DNA of 64,000 nucleotides from Pseudomonas brassicacearum (GTDB lineage Bacteria > Pseudomonadota > Gammaproteobacteria > Pseudomonadales > Pseudomonadaceae): contig NZ_MOBK01000006.1 of the NCBI RefSeq assembly GCF_003732265.1, positions 1,116,001 to 1,180,000 on the forward strand, written 5' to 3'. The position numbers were made by a program, and so were the translations under genes. The notes under the pieces were generated by a model, which was given only the letters and a program-made list of their open reading frames with translations, ran no database searches and had not been told where the DNA came from. Below are positions 34,947 to 43,924 of the stretch, piece by piece. Position 1 is the stretch's first letter. Each line of letters starts with the position of its first letter.

Positions 34947-35495
34947 ATTATTAAGCGTGAAATGAGACAAGATAAACGAGCTGCACCGAAAGCCCCGATC
35001 AACGAGAATATCTCGGCACGCGAGGTTCGGTTAATTGGGGCTGAAGGCGAGCAGCTTGGGATTGTGTCAATTGAAGACGCGCTTCTTAAGGCTGAAGAAG
35101 CCAAGCTCGATTTGGTGGAAATTTCCGCCGATGCAGTACCCCCTGTTTGCAAGCTGATGGACTACGGCAAGTCGATCTTCGAGAAGAAGAAGCAGGTTGC
35201 TGCGGCCAAGAAAAACCAGAAGCAGATCCAGGTTAAAGAAATCAAGTTTCGTCCAGGGACGGAGGAAGGGGATTACCAGGTAAAACTGCGCAACCTGGTA
35301 CGTTTCCTGAGTGATGGGGACAGGGCCAAGGTATCCTTGCGATTCCGCGGCCGTGAGATGGCCCACCAGGAGCTGGGGATGGAACTCCTCAAGCGAGTTG
35401 AAGGTGACTTGCTCGAGTACGGTTCGGTCGAACAGCATCCTAAGATGGAAGGACGCCAGCTGATCATGGTCATCGCCCCGAAAAAGAAGAAGTAA
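34947..35495 (+). CDS. infC: Translation initiation factor IF-3, ATT start
   Basis: IF-3 prevents premature 30S-50S joining and checks start codons. The likely start is one of two consecutive ATT codons (34947 or 34950), placed 5 or 8 bases after GGAG and giving the expected N-terminus with the KREMRQDKR block; a start at ATG 34962 would lose these residues and has poor spacing. A non-AUG start is the known basis of infC autoregulation in E. coli. The protein has about 182 residues and ends with APKKKK. It is two bases after the thrS stop. Confidence 0.95.
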   Translation: MIKREMRQDKRAAPKAPINENISAREVRLIGAEGEQLGIVSIEDALLKAEEAKLDLVEISADAVPPVCKLMDYGKSIFEKKKQVAAAKKNQKQIQVKEIKFRPGTEEGDYQVKLRNLVRFLSDGDRAKVSLRFRGREMAHQELGMELLKRVEGDLLEYGSVEQHPKMEGRQLIMVIAPKKKK

Positions 35496-35555
35496 TCATC
35501 AGGGCACGGCAGGCCTTCTGATTATGTTTATCAACTGAATGCGGAGTATCCGAAC

Positions 35556-35750
35556 ATGCCAAAAATGAAAACTAAAAGTGGTGCTGCTAAGCGGTTTCTG
35601 AAAACTGCTAACGGTATCAAGCACAAGCACGCTTTCAAGAGCCACATCCTGACTAAAATGTCGACCAAGCGTAAGCGTCAACTGCGCGGTAGCAGCTTGC
35701 TGGCACCGTGTGACGTGGCAAAAGTCGAGCGCATGCTGCGCCTTCGTTAA
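35556..35750 (+). CDS. rpmI: 50S ribosomal protein L35
   Basis: A 64-residue, very basic protein starting MPKMKTKSGAAKRF, the standard L35 N-terminus. It lies between infC and rplT, the conserved order; expression is probably coupled to L20 autoregulation. Confidence 0.97.
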   Translation: MPKMKTKSGAAKRFLKTANGIKHKHAFKSHILTKMSTKRKRQLRGSSLLAPCDVAKVERMLRLR

Positions 35751-35777
35751 TTTAGTCAAGAATAGAGGAAGTAACTC

Positions 35778-36134
35778 ATGGCTCGTGTAAAGCGTGGCGT
35801 CATTGCCCGTAAACGTCACAAAAAAATTCTGAAACTTGCTAAAGGCTACTACGGCGCTCGCTCGCGCGTATTCCGTGTTGCCAAGCAAGCGGTAATCAAG
35901 GCAGGCCAATACGCCTACCGTGACCGTCGTCAGAAAAAACGTCAGTTCCGCGCTCTGTGGATCGCTCGTATCAACGCTGGTGCACGTATCAACGGTCTGT
36001 CCTACAGCCGTTTCATCGCCGGCCTGAAAAAAGCGTCCATCGAGATCGACCGTAAGGTTCTGGCTGATCTGGCAGTGAACGAAAAAGCGGCGTTTGCTGC
36101 GATTGTCGAGAAAGCTAAAGCCACCTTGGCTTAA
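35778..36134 (+). CDS. rplT: 50S ribosomal protein L20
   Basis: A 118-residue basic protein starting MARVKRGVIARKRHKK, with the YYGARSRVFRVAKQAV block. It is an early assembly protein of the large subunit and represses its own operon in E. coli. Confidence 0.98.
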   Translation: MARVKRGVIARKRHKKILKLAKGYYGARSRVFRVAKQAVIKAGQYAYRDRRQKKRQFRALWIARINAGARINGLSYSRFIAGLKKASIEIDRKVLADLAVNEKAAFAAIVEKAKATLA

Positions 36135-36191
36135 GTACCCCCGACAGTCACCCGGCCTCACCTCTGTGGGGCCAGGTGTTAAACGTCATAA

Positions 36192-36227
36192 ATAGGGGAA
36201 GAGCCTTCAAGCTCTTCCCCTATTTTG
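36192..36227 (+). terminator. Terminator/attenuator between rplT and pheS
   Basis: A 13-bp perfect stem (36192-36204 with 36211-36223), a six-base loop and TTTT, ending about 16 bases before pheS. I looked for a leader peptide with Phe codons and did not see one, so this may be a plain terminator that allows readthrough, or an attenuator. Confidence 0.8.
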
Positions 36228-36243
36228 TATCTGGAGTCTGTAC

Positions 36244-37260
36244 ATGGAAAACCTGGACGCGCTCGTCTCTCAAGCACTAGAGGCTGTGCAAAGCGCTGAA
36301 GATATCAATGCCCTGGAGCAAATCCGGGTTCACTACCTTGGCAAAAAGGGTGAATTGACTCAGGTGATGAAGACCCTGGGGAATTTGCCGGCAGAAGAGC
36401 GTCCGCAAGTCGGCGCCCTGATCAATGTTGCCAAGGAGCGTGTCACAGAGGTTCTCAATGCCCGCAAGGCACTGTTTGAAGAGGCCGACCTGGCCGCCAA
36501 ACTGTCTGCCGAGTCCATTGACGTGACCCTGCCTGGCCGCGGCCAGACCTCCGGTGGTCTGCATCCGGTTACCCGGACTCTGGAACGTATCGAACAGTTC
36601 TTCACTCACATCGGCTACGGCATTGCCGAAGGCCCTGAGGTCGAAGACGACTATCACAACTTTGAAGCGCTCAACATCCCAGGCCATCACCCGGCCCGGT
36701 CGATGCATGACACCTTCTATTTCAATGCCAACATGTTGCTGCGCACCCATACCTCGCCGGTACAGGTCCGCACCATGGAATCGAAACAGCCGCCGATCCG
36801 CATCGTCTGCCCAGGTCGTGTGTACCGTAGCGACTCCGATATTACCCACTCGCCGATGTTCCACCAGGTCGAAGGCCTGTTGGTTGATCGCGATATCAAC
36901 TTCGCCGACCTGAAAGGGACCATCGAAGAATTCCTGCGTGTGTTCTTCGAAAAAGAACTGGCCGTGCGTTTCCGTCCTTCGTACTTCCCGTTCACCGAGC
37001 CATCCGCCGAAGTCGACATGGAATGCGTGATGTGCAGCGGTAAAGGCTGCCGCGTCTGCAAGCAGACGGGCTGGCTGGAAGTGATGGGCTGCGGCATGGT
37101 TCACCCGAACGTGTTGCGCATGTCCGGGATCGACCCGGAAGAGTTTTCGGGCTTTGCCTTCGGCATGGGCGTTGAACGTCTGGCCATGCTGCGTTACGGC
37201 GTGAACGACTTGCGTCTGTTCTTCGACAACGACTTGCGGTTCCTCGCGCAATTTCGCTAG
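36244..37260 (+). CDS. pheS: Phenylalanyl-tRNA synthetase alpha subunit
   Basis: A 338-residue class II catalytic subunit. There is an N-terminal coiled coil (about 1-85), motif 2 around FRPSYFPFTEPSAEVDM (about 246-262) and motif 3 GFAFGMGVERLAM near the C-terminus. Forms the alpha2-beta2 enzyme with PheT. Confidence 0.98.
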   Translation: MENLDALVSQALEAVQSAEDINALEQIRVHYLGKKGELTQVMKTLGNLPAEERPQVGALINVAKERVTEVLNARKALFEEADLAAKLSAESIDVTLPGRGQTSGGLHPVTRTLERIEQFFTHIGYGIAEGPEVEDDYHNFEALNIPGHHPARSMHDTFYFNANMLLRTHTSPVQVRTMESKQPPIRIVCPGRVYRSDSDITHSPMFHQVEGLLVDRDINFADLKGTIEEFLRVFFEKELAVRFRPSYFPFTEPSAEVDMECVMCSGKGCRVCKQTGWLEVMGCGMVHPNVLRMSGIDPEEFSGFAFGMGVERLAMLRYGVNDLRLFFDNDLRFLAQFR

Positions 37261-37286
37261 TCGTAACGAATTCTTAGGAGAGCAGG

Positions 37287-39668
37287 ATGAAATTCAGTGA
37301 ACAATGGCTGCGTGGCTGGGTAAGCCCGCAGGTAAGTCGTGACGAGCTGGTTGCTCGTCTGTCGATGGCCGGTCTTGAGGTCGATAGCGTTACGCTGGCC
37401 GCCGGCGAATTCACCGGTGTGGTGGTGGGCGAGGTGCTGAGCACCGAGCAGCATCCGGACGCTGACAAGCTGCGTGTGTGCCAGGTCAGCAATGGCTCTG
37501 AGACCTTCCAGGTCGTCTGCGGCGCGCCAAACGTGCGCCCGGGCCTGAAGATCCCGTTCGCCATGATCGGTGCCGAGCTGCCGGGCGACTTCAAAATCAA
37601 GAAAGCCAAGCTGCGTGGCGTTGAGTCCAACGGCATGCTGTGCTCGCAGGCCGAGCTGCAAGTGGGCGAAGGCAACGATGGTCTGATGGAATTGCCGGTC
37701 GATGCGCCGGTCGGTCAGGACATTCGTGAGTACCTGAGCCTGGACGACGCCAGCATCGAGGTCGACCTGACCCCGAACCGCGGCGACTGCCTGTCCCTCG
37801 CCGGTCTGGCCCGTGAAGTCGGCGCGCTGTACGACGCCACCGTCACCCGGCCGGTCGTTGCCACCGTTGCAGCCGTGCACGACGAAGTGCGTTCGGTTGA
37901 AGTGCTGGCGCCAGCCGCTTGCCCGCGTTACCTGGGTCGTGTGATCCGTAACGTCGACCTGTCCAAGCCTACGCCGCTGTGGATGGTTGAGCGTCTGCGT
38001 CGTTCCGAAGTGCGCAGCATCGACGCGGCTGTCGACATCACCAACTACGTGATGCTGGAGCTGGGTCAACCGCTGCACGCCTTCGATCTCGCCGAAATCA
38101 ATGGCGGCATCCGCGTGCGCATGGCCGAAGAAGGCGAGAAGCTGGTGCTGCTCGACGGCCAGGAAGTCACCCTGCGTAGCGATACCCTGGTGATTGCCGA
38201 CCACACCCGCGCTCTGGCTATCGCCGGCGTCATGGGTGGCGAGCACAGCGGTGTGAACACCGCGACCACTCGCGATATTTTCCTTGAAAGCGCGTTCTTC
38301 GATCAGATCGCCGTCGCTGGCAAAGCCCGTTCCTATGGCCTTCACACCGATGCCTCGCACCGCTACGAGCGTGGCGTGGACTGGCAACTGGCCCGTGAAG
38401 CCATGGAGCGCGCCACTGGCCTGCTGCTGGAGATCACTGGCGGTGAAGCCGGTCCGATCATCGAAACCGTCAGCGAACAGCACCTGCCGAACATTGCTCC
38501 TGTGACGTTGCGCGCACAGCGCATCACCCAAATGCTGGGCATGGAAATGGATTCGGCCGAAGTCGAGCGTCTGCTCAATGCTTTGGGCCTGAGCGTTTCA
38601 GCCGATGGAGCAGGGCAGTGGCGCGTTGAAGTGCCAAGCCATCGCTTCGACATCAGCCTGGAAGTCGATCTGATCGAAGAGCTGGCCCGTCTGTACGGTT
38701 ACAACCGTCTGCCGGTTCGCTACCCGCAAGCTCGCCTGGCGCCACAAGCCAAGGCCGAAGCGCGCAGCGAGCTGCCTGAGCTGCGTCGCCTGCTGGTCGC
38801 TCGTGGTTACCAGGAAGCGATCACCTACAGCTTCATCGATCCGAAACAATTCGAACTGTTTAATCCGGGTGTGGAACCGCTGCTGTTGGCCAACCCGATT
38901 TCGAACGACATGGCGGCTATGCGCTCGTCCTTGTGGCCAGGTCTGGTCAAGTCGCTTCAGCACAACCTGAACCGTCAACAGGATCGCGTCCGTCTGTTCG
39001 AAAGCGGCCTGCGCTTCGTCGGTCAACTCGAAGGCCTGAAGCAAGAGCCAATGCTGGCCGGTGTGGTGTGCGGTAGCCGTCTGCCGGAAGGCTGGGCACA
39101 GGGTCGCGACGTCGTGGACTTCTTCGACGTCAAGGCTGACGTGGAAGCGGTATTGGGCTTTGCCGGTGCGCTGGGCTCGTTCACTTTCGTGCCGGGCAAA
39201 CACCCGGCGCTGCACCCGGGTCAAACCGCGCGCATCGAACGTGAAGGCCGTCTGGTAGGTTTTGTCGGCGCCATCCACCCCGAATTGTCGAAAACCCTCG
39301 GTCTCGACCGTCCGGTCTTCGTGTTCGAGCTGGTTCTGGCAGAAGTGGCGTTGGGCAAAATGCCTAAATTCCAGGAGTTATCGCGCTTTCCTGAAGTGCG
39401 TCGTGACCTTGCACTGATCGCCGAAAAAGACGTCGCAGCCAACGCCGTACTGGACGTAATCCGTGAAAATGCAGGGGAATGGCTGACGGACCTCAGGCTA
39501 TTTGACGTGTATCAGGGTAAAGGCATTGATCCTGATAGAAAAAGCCTCGCAGTCGGCTTGACCTGGCAGCATCCATCGCGCACTCTTAATGACGATGAGG
39601 TGAATACCACGACGCAAAATATCCTCACCTCGCTCGAACAAAGGTTGAACGCCACGTTAAGGAAGTGA
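37287..39668 (+). CDS. pheT: Phenylalanyl-tRNA synthetase beta subunit
   Basis: A 793-residue subunit. It has the N-terminal EMAP/tRNA-binding domain (about 40-150), the B3/B4 editing region, the B5 domain, a catalytic-like domain and a C-terminal anticodon-binding FDX-ACB domain (about 700-793). AGGAG precedes the ATG. Confidence 0.98.
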   Translation: MKFSEQWLRGWVSPQVSRDELVARLSMAGLEVDSVTLAAGEFTGVVVGEVLSTEQHPDADKLRVCQVSNGSETFQVVCGAPNVRPGLKIPFAMIGAELPGDFKIKKAKLRGVESNGMLCSQAELQVGEGNDGLMELPVDAPVGQDIREYLSLDDASIEVDLTPNRGDCLSLAGLAREVGALYDATVTRPVVATVAAVHDEVRSVEVLAPAACPRYLGRVIRNVDLSKPTPLWMVERLRRSEVRSIDAAVDITNYVMLELGQPLHAFDLAEINGGIRVRMAEEGEKLVLLDGQEVTLRSDTLVIADHTRALAIAGVMGGEHSGVNTATTRDIFLESAFFDQIAVAGKARSYGLHTDASHRYERGVDWQLAREAMERATGLLLEITGGEAGPIIETVSEQHLPNIAPVTLRAQRITQMLGMEMDSAEVERLLNALGLSVSADGAGQWRVEVPSHRFDISLEVDLIEELARLYGYNRLPVRYPQARLAPQAKAEARSELPELRRLLVARGYQEAITYSFIDPKQFELFNPGVEPLLLANPISNDMAAMRSSLWPGLVKSLQHNLNRQQDRVRLFESGLRFVGQLEGLKQEPMLAGVVCGSRLPEGWAQGRDVVDFFDVKADVEAVLGFAGALGSFTFVPGKHPALHPGQTARIEREGRLVGFVGAIHPELSKTLGLDRPVFVFELVLAEVALGKMPKFQELSRFPEVRRDLALIAEKDVAANAVLDVIRENAGEWLTDLRLFDVYQGKGIDPDRKSLAVGLTWQHPSRTLNDDEVNTTTQNILTSLEQRLNATLRK

Positions 39669-39671
39669 CGT

Positions 39672-39974
39672 ATGGGGGCTCTGACGAAAGCTGAGATGGC
39701 GGAACGTCTGTATGAAGAGCTGGGCCTGAATAAACGGGAGGCCAAGGAATTGGTCGAACTGTTTTTTGAAGAAATCAGGCACGCTCTTGAAGACAACGAA
39801 CAAGTCAAATTGTCCGGTTTCGGCAATTTCGACCTTCGGGACAAACGCCAGCGGCCTGGCCGCAATCCGAAAACGGGGGAAGAAATCCCGATCACGGCTC
39901 GCCGTGTGGTCACCTTTCGTCCAGGGCAGAAGTTGAAGGCCCGAGTTGAGGCTTATGCTGGAACCAAGTCATAA
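39672..39974 (+). CDS. ihfA: Integration host factor subunit alpha
   Basis: A 100-residue DNA-bending protein of the HU/IHF family. The DNA-contact arm region GRNPKTGEEIPI and the start MGALTKAEMAERLYEELG are typical of IhfA. It follows pheT by three bases, the conserved pheT-ihfA order. Confidence 0.97.
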   Translation: MGALTKAEMAERLYEELGLNKREAKELVELFFEEIRHALEDNEQVKLSGFGNFDLRDKRQRPGRNPKTGEEIPITARRVVTFRPGQKLKARVEAYAGTKS

Positions 39975-40311
39975 CGACGAGCTCCCCGTCATCCCAGGCA
40001 AACGCTACTTCACCATCGGTGAAGTCAGCGAGCTGTGTGCGGTAAAACCGCACGTGCTGCGTTATTGGGAGCAGGAGTTTCCTCAACTCAACCCCGTCAA
40101 ACGCCGCGGGAACCGCCGGTATTATCAGCGACAGGACGTGCTGATGATCCGGCAGATCCGCGCGCTTCTTTACGATCAAGGGTTCACCATCGGCGGCGCG
40201 CGCCTGCGCTTGTCCGGCGATGAAGCCAAAGACGACACCACTCAATACAAACAAATGATTCGGCAGATGATTGCCGAGCTGGAAGATGTGTTGGTGGTTC
40301 TCAAGAAATAA
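39955..40311 (+). CDS. MerR-family transcriptional regulator
   Basis: A 118-residue protein with a winged-helix MerR DNA-binding domain (FTIGEVSELCAVKPHVLRYW, about residues 19-38) and a helical dimerisation region. There are no metal-binding Cys beyond one. It starts at ATG 39955 inside ihfA, overlapping by 20 bases; this ihfA-merR order is common in gammaproteobacteria. Target unknown. Confidence 0.9.
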   Translation: MLEPSHNDELPVIPGKRYFTIGEVSELCAVKPHVLRYWEQEFPQLNPVKRRGNRRYYQRQDVLMIRQIRALLYDQGFTIGGARLRLSGDEAKDDTTQYKQMIRQMIAELEDVLVVLKK

Positions 40312-40400
40312 TTTCCTGCGTTTGAATACTTCCAGTTTTCAAAAGCTTGCGATATATTCTTGAGCGTCCTTCGAGAAGAGGGATGAGTTTCACGCCTAGT

Positions 40401-40477
40401 CGGGGCGTAGCGCAGTCCGGTAGCGCACTAGCATGGGGTGCTAGGGGTCGAGTGTTCGAATCACTCCGTCCCGACCA
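40401..40477 (+). tRNA. tRNA-Pro (anticodon GGG)
   Basis: A 77-base cloverleaf with encoded CCA. The acceptor stem CGGGGCG/CGTCCCG has one G-T pair; the anticodon stem CTAGC/GCTAG encloses ATGGGGT, giving GGG; the T-loop is TTCGAAT. A terminator follows. tRNA-Pro genes are frequent island integration sites, and gene content changes here. Confidence 0.97.
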
Positions 40478-41232
40478 TATTCTTCAATGATTTGGGCCAG
40501 TGTTCACAGCACTGGCCTTTTTCATGTGCGTGAGATTTGCGGGATAATGTGAGTTCGCGCCGCTTTTGGCCCTTTTTCGCGCTGCCATTGGCACCAATCC
40601 TGTCTGATATTTCTCTTCCTTTCTCAGCTTTTTCGCATGTCAGATAGCCTTGCCAAACGCCCTGTTTCCGGGCGATTCGGGCGTTTTTCCTCACCCGCTC
40701 CGCGGCGCTAAACCCTGGAAGCTCAGTTCCGATTCTTCGTTCTTAAAGGTCACCATCCAAAATCAGCGAAACCGGCTGTACGTCACGCGGGCCGTGCCTT
40801 TGAAGACAAACGGAAGCAGCGAAAGCCGGACTTCCGATTGTGCGCTAGGGAAACGGAACAGAGCGCGGGGAGGGCGCATCTATTCGAATTGATTGCTGAC
40901 GGGCTGTGGGCCTTCTGAAGACCCTTTGATCACAAGGCCCAGGGGCCGATTTGGAATCAAACCATCGCGTCCGAGAGCCTGACTCATACCTCCAAATTCG
41001 ACGTTTTTTGGCCCAAACCGCAGTGCCAAACAGACCGCAAATTCACCCGACTTCTTGCTGTTTTGGTGACAAACCATTTTGCAGGTAGTTGGCACCGATT
41101 GAGTGCCGCTGAACCCTCGAAAGATCCGTCGGCCGCGGCTTCTAGCGGTCAGCTCGGAATCTCTTGCAAGGTCCTAGTCGGTGCCAAATCCGCTGCTAAC
41201 TCACAATACGTTGCTAACTCAAGGCGCGATAT
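40478..41232. other. Gene-free stretch after tRNA-Pro
   Basis: 755 bases without a supported gene, unusually long for this genome. It contains three TTGGCACC-type motifs: TTGGCACCAA at 40588-40597, and an inverted pair TTGGCACCGA (41089-41098) and TCGGTGCCAA (41178-41187). A 71-codon open frame on the - strand (40880-41095) looks coding-like at its C-terminal end but has no ribosome-binding site; it may be a relic. The stretch could be the decayed edge of an integrated element; no integrase was found. Confidence 0.45.
40495..40522 (+). terminator. Terminator of tRNA-Pro
   Basis: GGCCAGTG (40495-40502) pairs perfectly with CACTGGCC (40510-40517), followed by five T. Confidence 0.9.
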
Positions 41233-42102
41233 TTAAAGATTGAAGGCTTCCCGAAGAATATCCTCCAAGTCTTTCGGCTTACGGCCCAACAGTGTTTCAA
41301 GCGTACGACTGCTCTGGTCGAAAGCGCCTTTATCGATGGCCTTACCCCAGTCGCTGATGAATTTCGCGACCGCGGTTGGCCAGCCTTCACTTTCCCGAGC
41401 GGCAATGAATACTTCAGCGGAAATTGGCTGGTACTCAACCGGCATGCCCGTCAATCGAGAAAACCCGTCGGCGATATCCTGAAATGACCACGTCTGTCCC
41501 GCATTCAGCAAGTAGGTGCGGTTCTCATGCCCAGTCTGGGTGAGCAGTGTGGCCCCTGCTTCTGCCAGCTCTGCGTAGGTGGCCGGCCCGATTCGACCTT
41601 GACCTGCCGGGACGCTGAAGCCTTCTTTTGCCGCATTGGCACCGATGAAGAAGGGCAAATCGTCGGCGTATAACGGATGTTGAATAATCGTGTACGTGAG
41701 GCCCGACTTTTCTAGCAGTCGCTCGGTAGCTATATCGCTCTCCGTCACCCCTTCAATCGGTGCCAGCTCATCGTTGATCCGTTGAATACTGGTGTAAACC
41801 ACATGGCGAACACCTGCCCGGCCGGCAGCAACGATCACGTTTTTATGGTGGGCAACACGATCACTGAACGCTACGGCTGATACCAGGTAGATTTTTTCTA
41901 CTCCTTCGAATGCCGCCACCAACGAATCGTAATCGGTGTAATCCCCGTAGCGCACTTCTATTCCTAATACAGCCAAAGGCTCAGCCTTCTCAGTATCACG
42001 TGCCATTGCCACAACATTTGATGCCGGGATTTTTTGTACCAGTGAACGCAAGACTGCATTGCCCAATCTGCCTGTCGCGCCAGTAACTAGAATTTTTGCC
42101 AT
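41233..42102 (-). CDS. NmrA-like NAD(P)H oxidoreductase (atypical SDR)
   Basis: A 289-residue atypical short-chain reductase. The N-terminal Rossmann motif is GATGRLG (about residues 7-13) and the architecture resembles NmrA/QorB-type quinone reductases or sensors. The start is the ATG at 42102 with GGAAAG upstream, not the longer frame to 42141. It is divergent from a LysR gene 113 bases away, the classic regulator-target pair, so quinone or electrophile induction is likely (inference). Confidence 0.88.
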   Translation of the reverse strand: MAKILVTGATGRLGNAVLRSLVQKIPASNVVAMARDTEKAEPLAVLGIEVRYGDYTDYDSLVAAFEGVEKIYLVSAVAFSDRVAHHKNVIVAAGRAGVRHVVYTSIQRINDELAPIEGVTESDIATERLLEKSGLTYTIIQHPLYADDLPFFIGANAAKEGFSVPAGQGRIGPATYAELAEAGATLLTQTGHENRTYLLNAGQTWSFQDIADGFSRLTGMPVEYQPISAEVFIAARESEGWPTAVAKFISDWGKAIDKGAFDQSSRTLETLLGRKPKDLEDILREAFNL

Positions 42103-42215
42103 GAGCTTTGCTTTCCAATCGTGATGATCCGGTAGGCACAATCATGACGAAAGCATCAGGGATAAATTAGTCTCCAATCGGTAGAATCACCTTCAACCAA
42201 AAGTTGGAGATGACC

Positions 42216-43136
42216 ATGGAAACTCTCGGCAATCTGGAATCGTTCGTTCGTGCCGCGGAGGCCAGCAGCTTCTCCGAAGCCGCCAGGCGTATGGGGGTTT
42301 CGGCTGCTGCCGTGAGTAAGAATGTGGCACGGCTCGAAGCCAATTTAGGCACCCGACTCTTCCAGCGCAGCACAAGAAGCCTGACCCTCACTGAGGCAGG
42401 AGAATTGTTCTATCAACAAGTTTCGGGCGGCCTCGAAACCATCCAGGGTGCTATCGCGCAATTGGGCGAAGCCCGAGAAGTCCCGGCAGGACGATTGCGG
42501 GTCAATTTGTCTCCGTCTTTCGCTTACGATTATGTCCTGCCACTACTCAAAAGTTTCAAACAGCGTTACCCCGAGGTTGTTCCGGACTGGCACTTGGAAA
42601 TCCGTCGCGTCGATTTGATTGGTGAAGGTTTTGATGTGGCCATCGGTGGCGGAATTGAATTGTCTCCGGGAATCGTAGCGCGAGAGTTGGCCAAACTTCA
42701 TCTTGTCGCTGTTGCAGCTCCGCAGTGGTTGGAGGGGCGGACAATGCCTGTTGTTCCTGGAGAGTTGCAGGGGGTGGATGGCATCGTCATGCGTTCGACC
42801 AGCTCAGGGCGTTTGCTCAACTGGACACTTCGGGATGCTGGAGAAGGGCGGTTTGACCTCAACCTGAAACCAACGGCCATCATGAACGATCCAGAAGCGT
42901 TGTGTAGCTGTGCACTGATGGGGCTGGGTGTCGGGCTGGTACCAATGGAGCGCGCATGGCCCTGGTTGCAAAGCGGTGATCTGGTTCGATTGTTACCGGA
43001 TTGGTACGTGGATCTCGGTGTCGTTTCGGTGTACTTCTCGTCTCGAAAAGCTTTGCCGGCCAAAACACGGGTGTTCGTGGATTTTCTGCTGGAGCATTTT
43101 CAAGGATCGCTCAGCCAGCGTTTCCGTGCCGATTGA
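42216..43136 (+). CDS. LysR-family transcriptional regulator
   Basis: A 306-residue LysR-type protein. The N-terminal winged helix-turn-helix spans about residues 1-60 (SFSEAARRMGVSAAAVSKNV) and a substrate-binding domain follows (from about 88). The start ATG at 42216 has GGAG seven bases upstream; an ATG at 42210 overlaps that site. It probably controls the divergent NmrA-like gene and itself through the 42103-42215 region. Confidence 0.92.
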   Translation: METLGNLESFVRAAEASSFSEAARRMGVSAAAVSKNVARLEANLGTRLFQRSTRSLTLTEAGELFYQQVSGGLETIQGAIAQLGEAREVPAGRLRVNLSPSFAYDYVLPLLKSFKQRYPEVVPDWHLEIRRVDLIGEGFDVAIGGGIELSPGIVARELAKLHLVAVAAPQWLEGRTMPVVPGELQGVDGIVMRSTSSGRLLNWTLRDAGEGRFDLNLKPTAIMNDPEALCSCALMGLGVGLVPMERAWPWLQSGDLVRLLPDWYVDLGVVSVYFSSRKALPAKTRVFVDFLLEHFQGSLSQRFRAD

Positions 43137-43251
43137 CGCCTATGGCAATTGGCTCAGCAATATATCCGCGACACGACGTAATTCAGCTTTGCTTGCAGCA
43201 GCCTTGGCTGCAGGCCAGTCCCTAGTGAGGCTGCTAACGAGTCTTGGCCAG

Positions 43252-43791
43252 TTATTCTGAGTACTTTGTGAAGATCAGGTCTGTCGCAGGGGGCAGTTTC
43301 GTATGGCAGGCGAAGCAGCCATTTATGATCTTTTCACTGGGATTGGGTTTGCCGTTTTCAAACTGCCCATAACCCCATCCGCCTGTACTGGCGTAGCGCT
43401 TGGAGTCTTTGACTTCGATCTGGACGTTCGTGGGCTCCCCCGCGATAAAAGACTGGTCCCGACCAAACACAGCATTGTTTTGCGCGGAGGGTTCATATTT
43501 ATAAGCGAGCCGAGCGATGACAGTGCCATCTGGAAATGGAAGTGTCCTATCCCTAAACGCTTTCATGGCGACATCATTTCCCAGAATTACACGGATGTCA
43601 GGTTTATCACCTTCCTCATGAGCAATGCTGACAAATTGCCAGTTTCGGTAGCCCGGCGGGAGTGTCACGCCGAAAATTGGCGATCCTTCTGCGACTGGGG
43701 CAGGGGTTGAATCAGCGTATGCAGCAACCGAAAAAACCAGCCCGCAGAGAAAACTGGTGATCGCGGTTAGAACGAGCCATTTTAAAGTCAT
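43252..43791 (-). CDS. Exported cytochrome P460-family protein
   Basis: A 179-residue c-type cytochrome of the P460/c'-beta fold. The signal peptide spans about residues 1-27 (cut near AYA-DS); the mostly beta domain contains YRNWQFVSIAHEE and GWGYGQFE; a single haem motif CFACH lies near the C-terminus with HTKLPPATD. Family members oxidise hydroxylamine or bind NO; many proteobacterial ones have unknown roles. I prefer the ATG at 43791 over the GTG one codon upstream because of its GGAG spacing. Confidence 0.87.
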   Translation of the reverse strand: MTLKWLVLTAITSFLCGLVFSVAAYADSTPAPVAEGSPIFGVTLPPGYRNWQFVSIAHEEGDKPDIRVILGNDVAMKAFRDRTLPFPDGTVIARLAYKYEPSAQNNAVFGRDQSFIAGEPTNVQIEVKDSKRYASTGGWGYGQFENGKPNPSEKIINGCFACHTKLPPATDLIFTKYSE

Positions 43792-43853
43792 CACAAATTC
43801 TCCAACGATGGTTTACGCAGTTGTGTCGACTACATTGACGACGGCCTGCAAGA

Positions 43854-43877
43854 GCATCCGGCCTTGCGACCGGATGC
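43854..43877. terminator. Hairpin downstream of the alpha/beta hydrolase gene
   Basis: GCATCCGG (43854-43861) pairs perfectly with CCGGATGC (43870-43877) around eight bases. It has no T-tract, so a structural 3' end rather than a strong terminator. Confidence 0.5.
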
Positions 43878-43924
43878 TGATTGAACGAATGCCGCGACCG
43901 CACATCGACGGTTGCAAGCAGTCG

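Noticed and set aside
40650..40892. 80-codon open frame after tRNA-Pro
   Set aside because: No ribosome-binding site, and composition looks random rather than coding.
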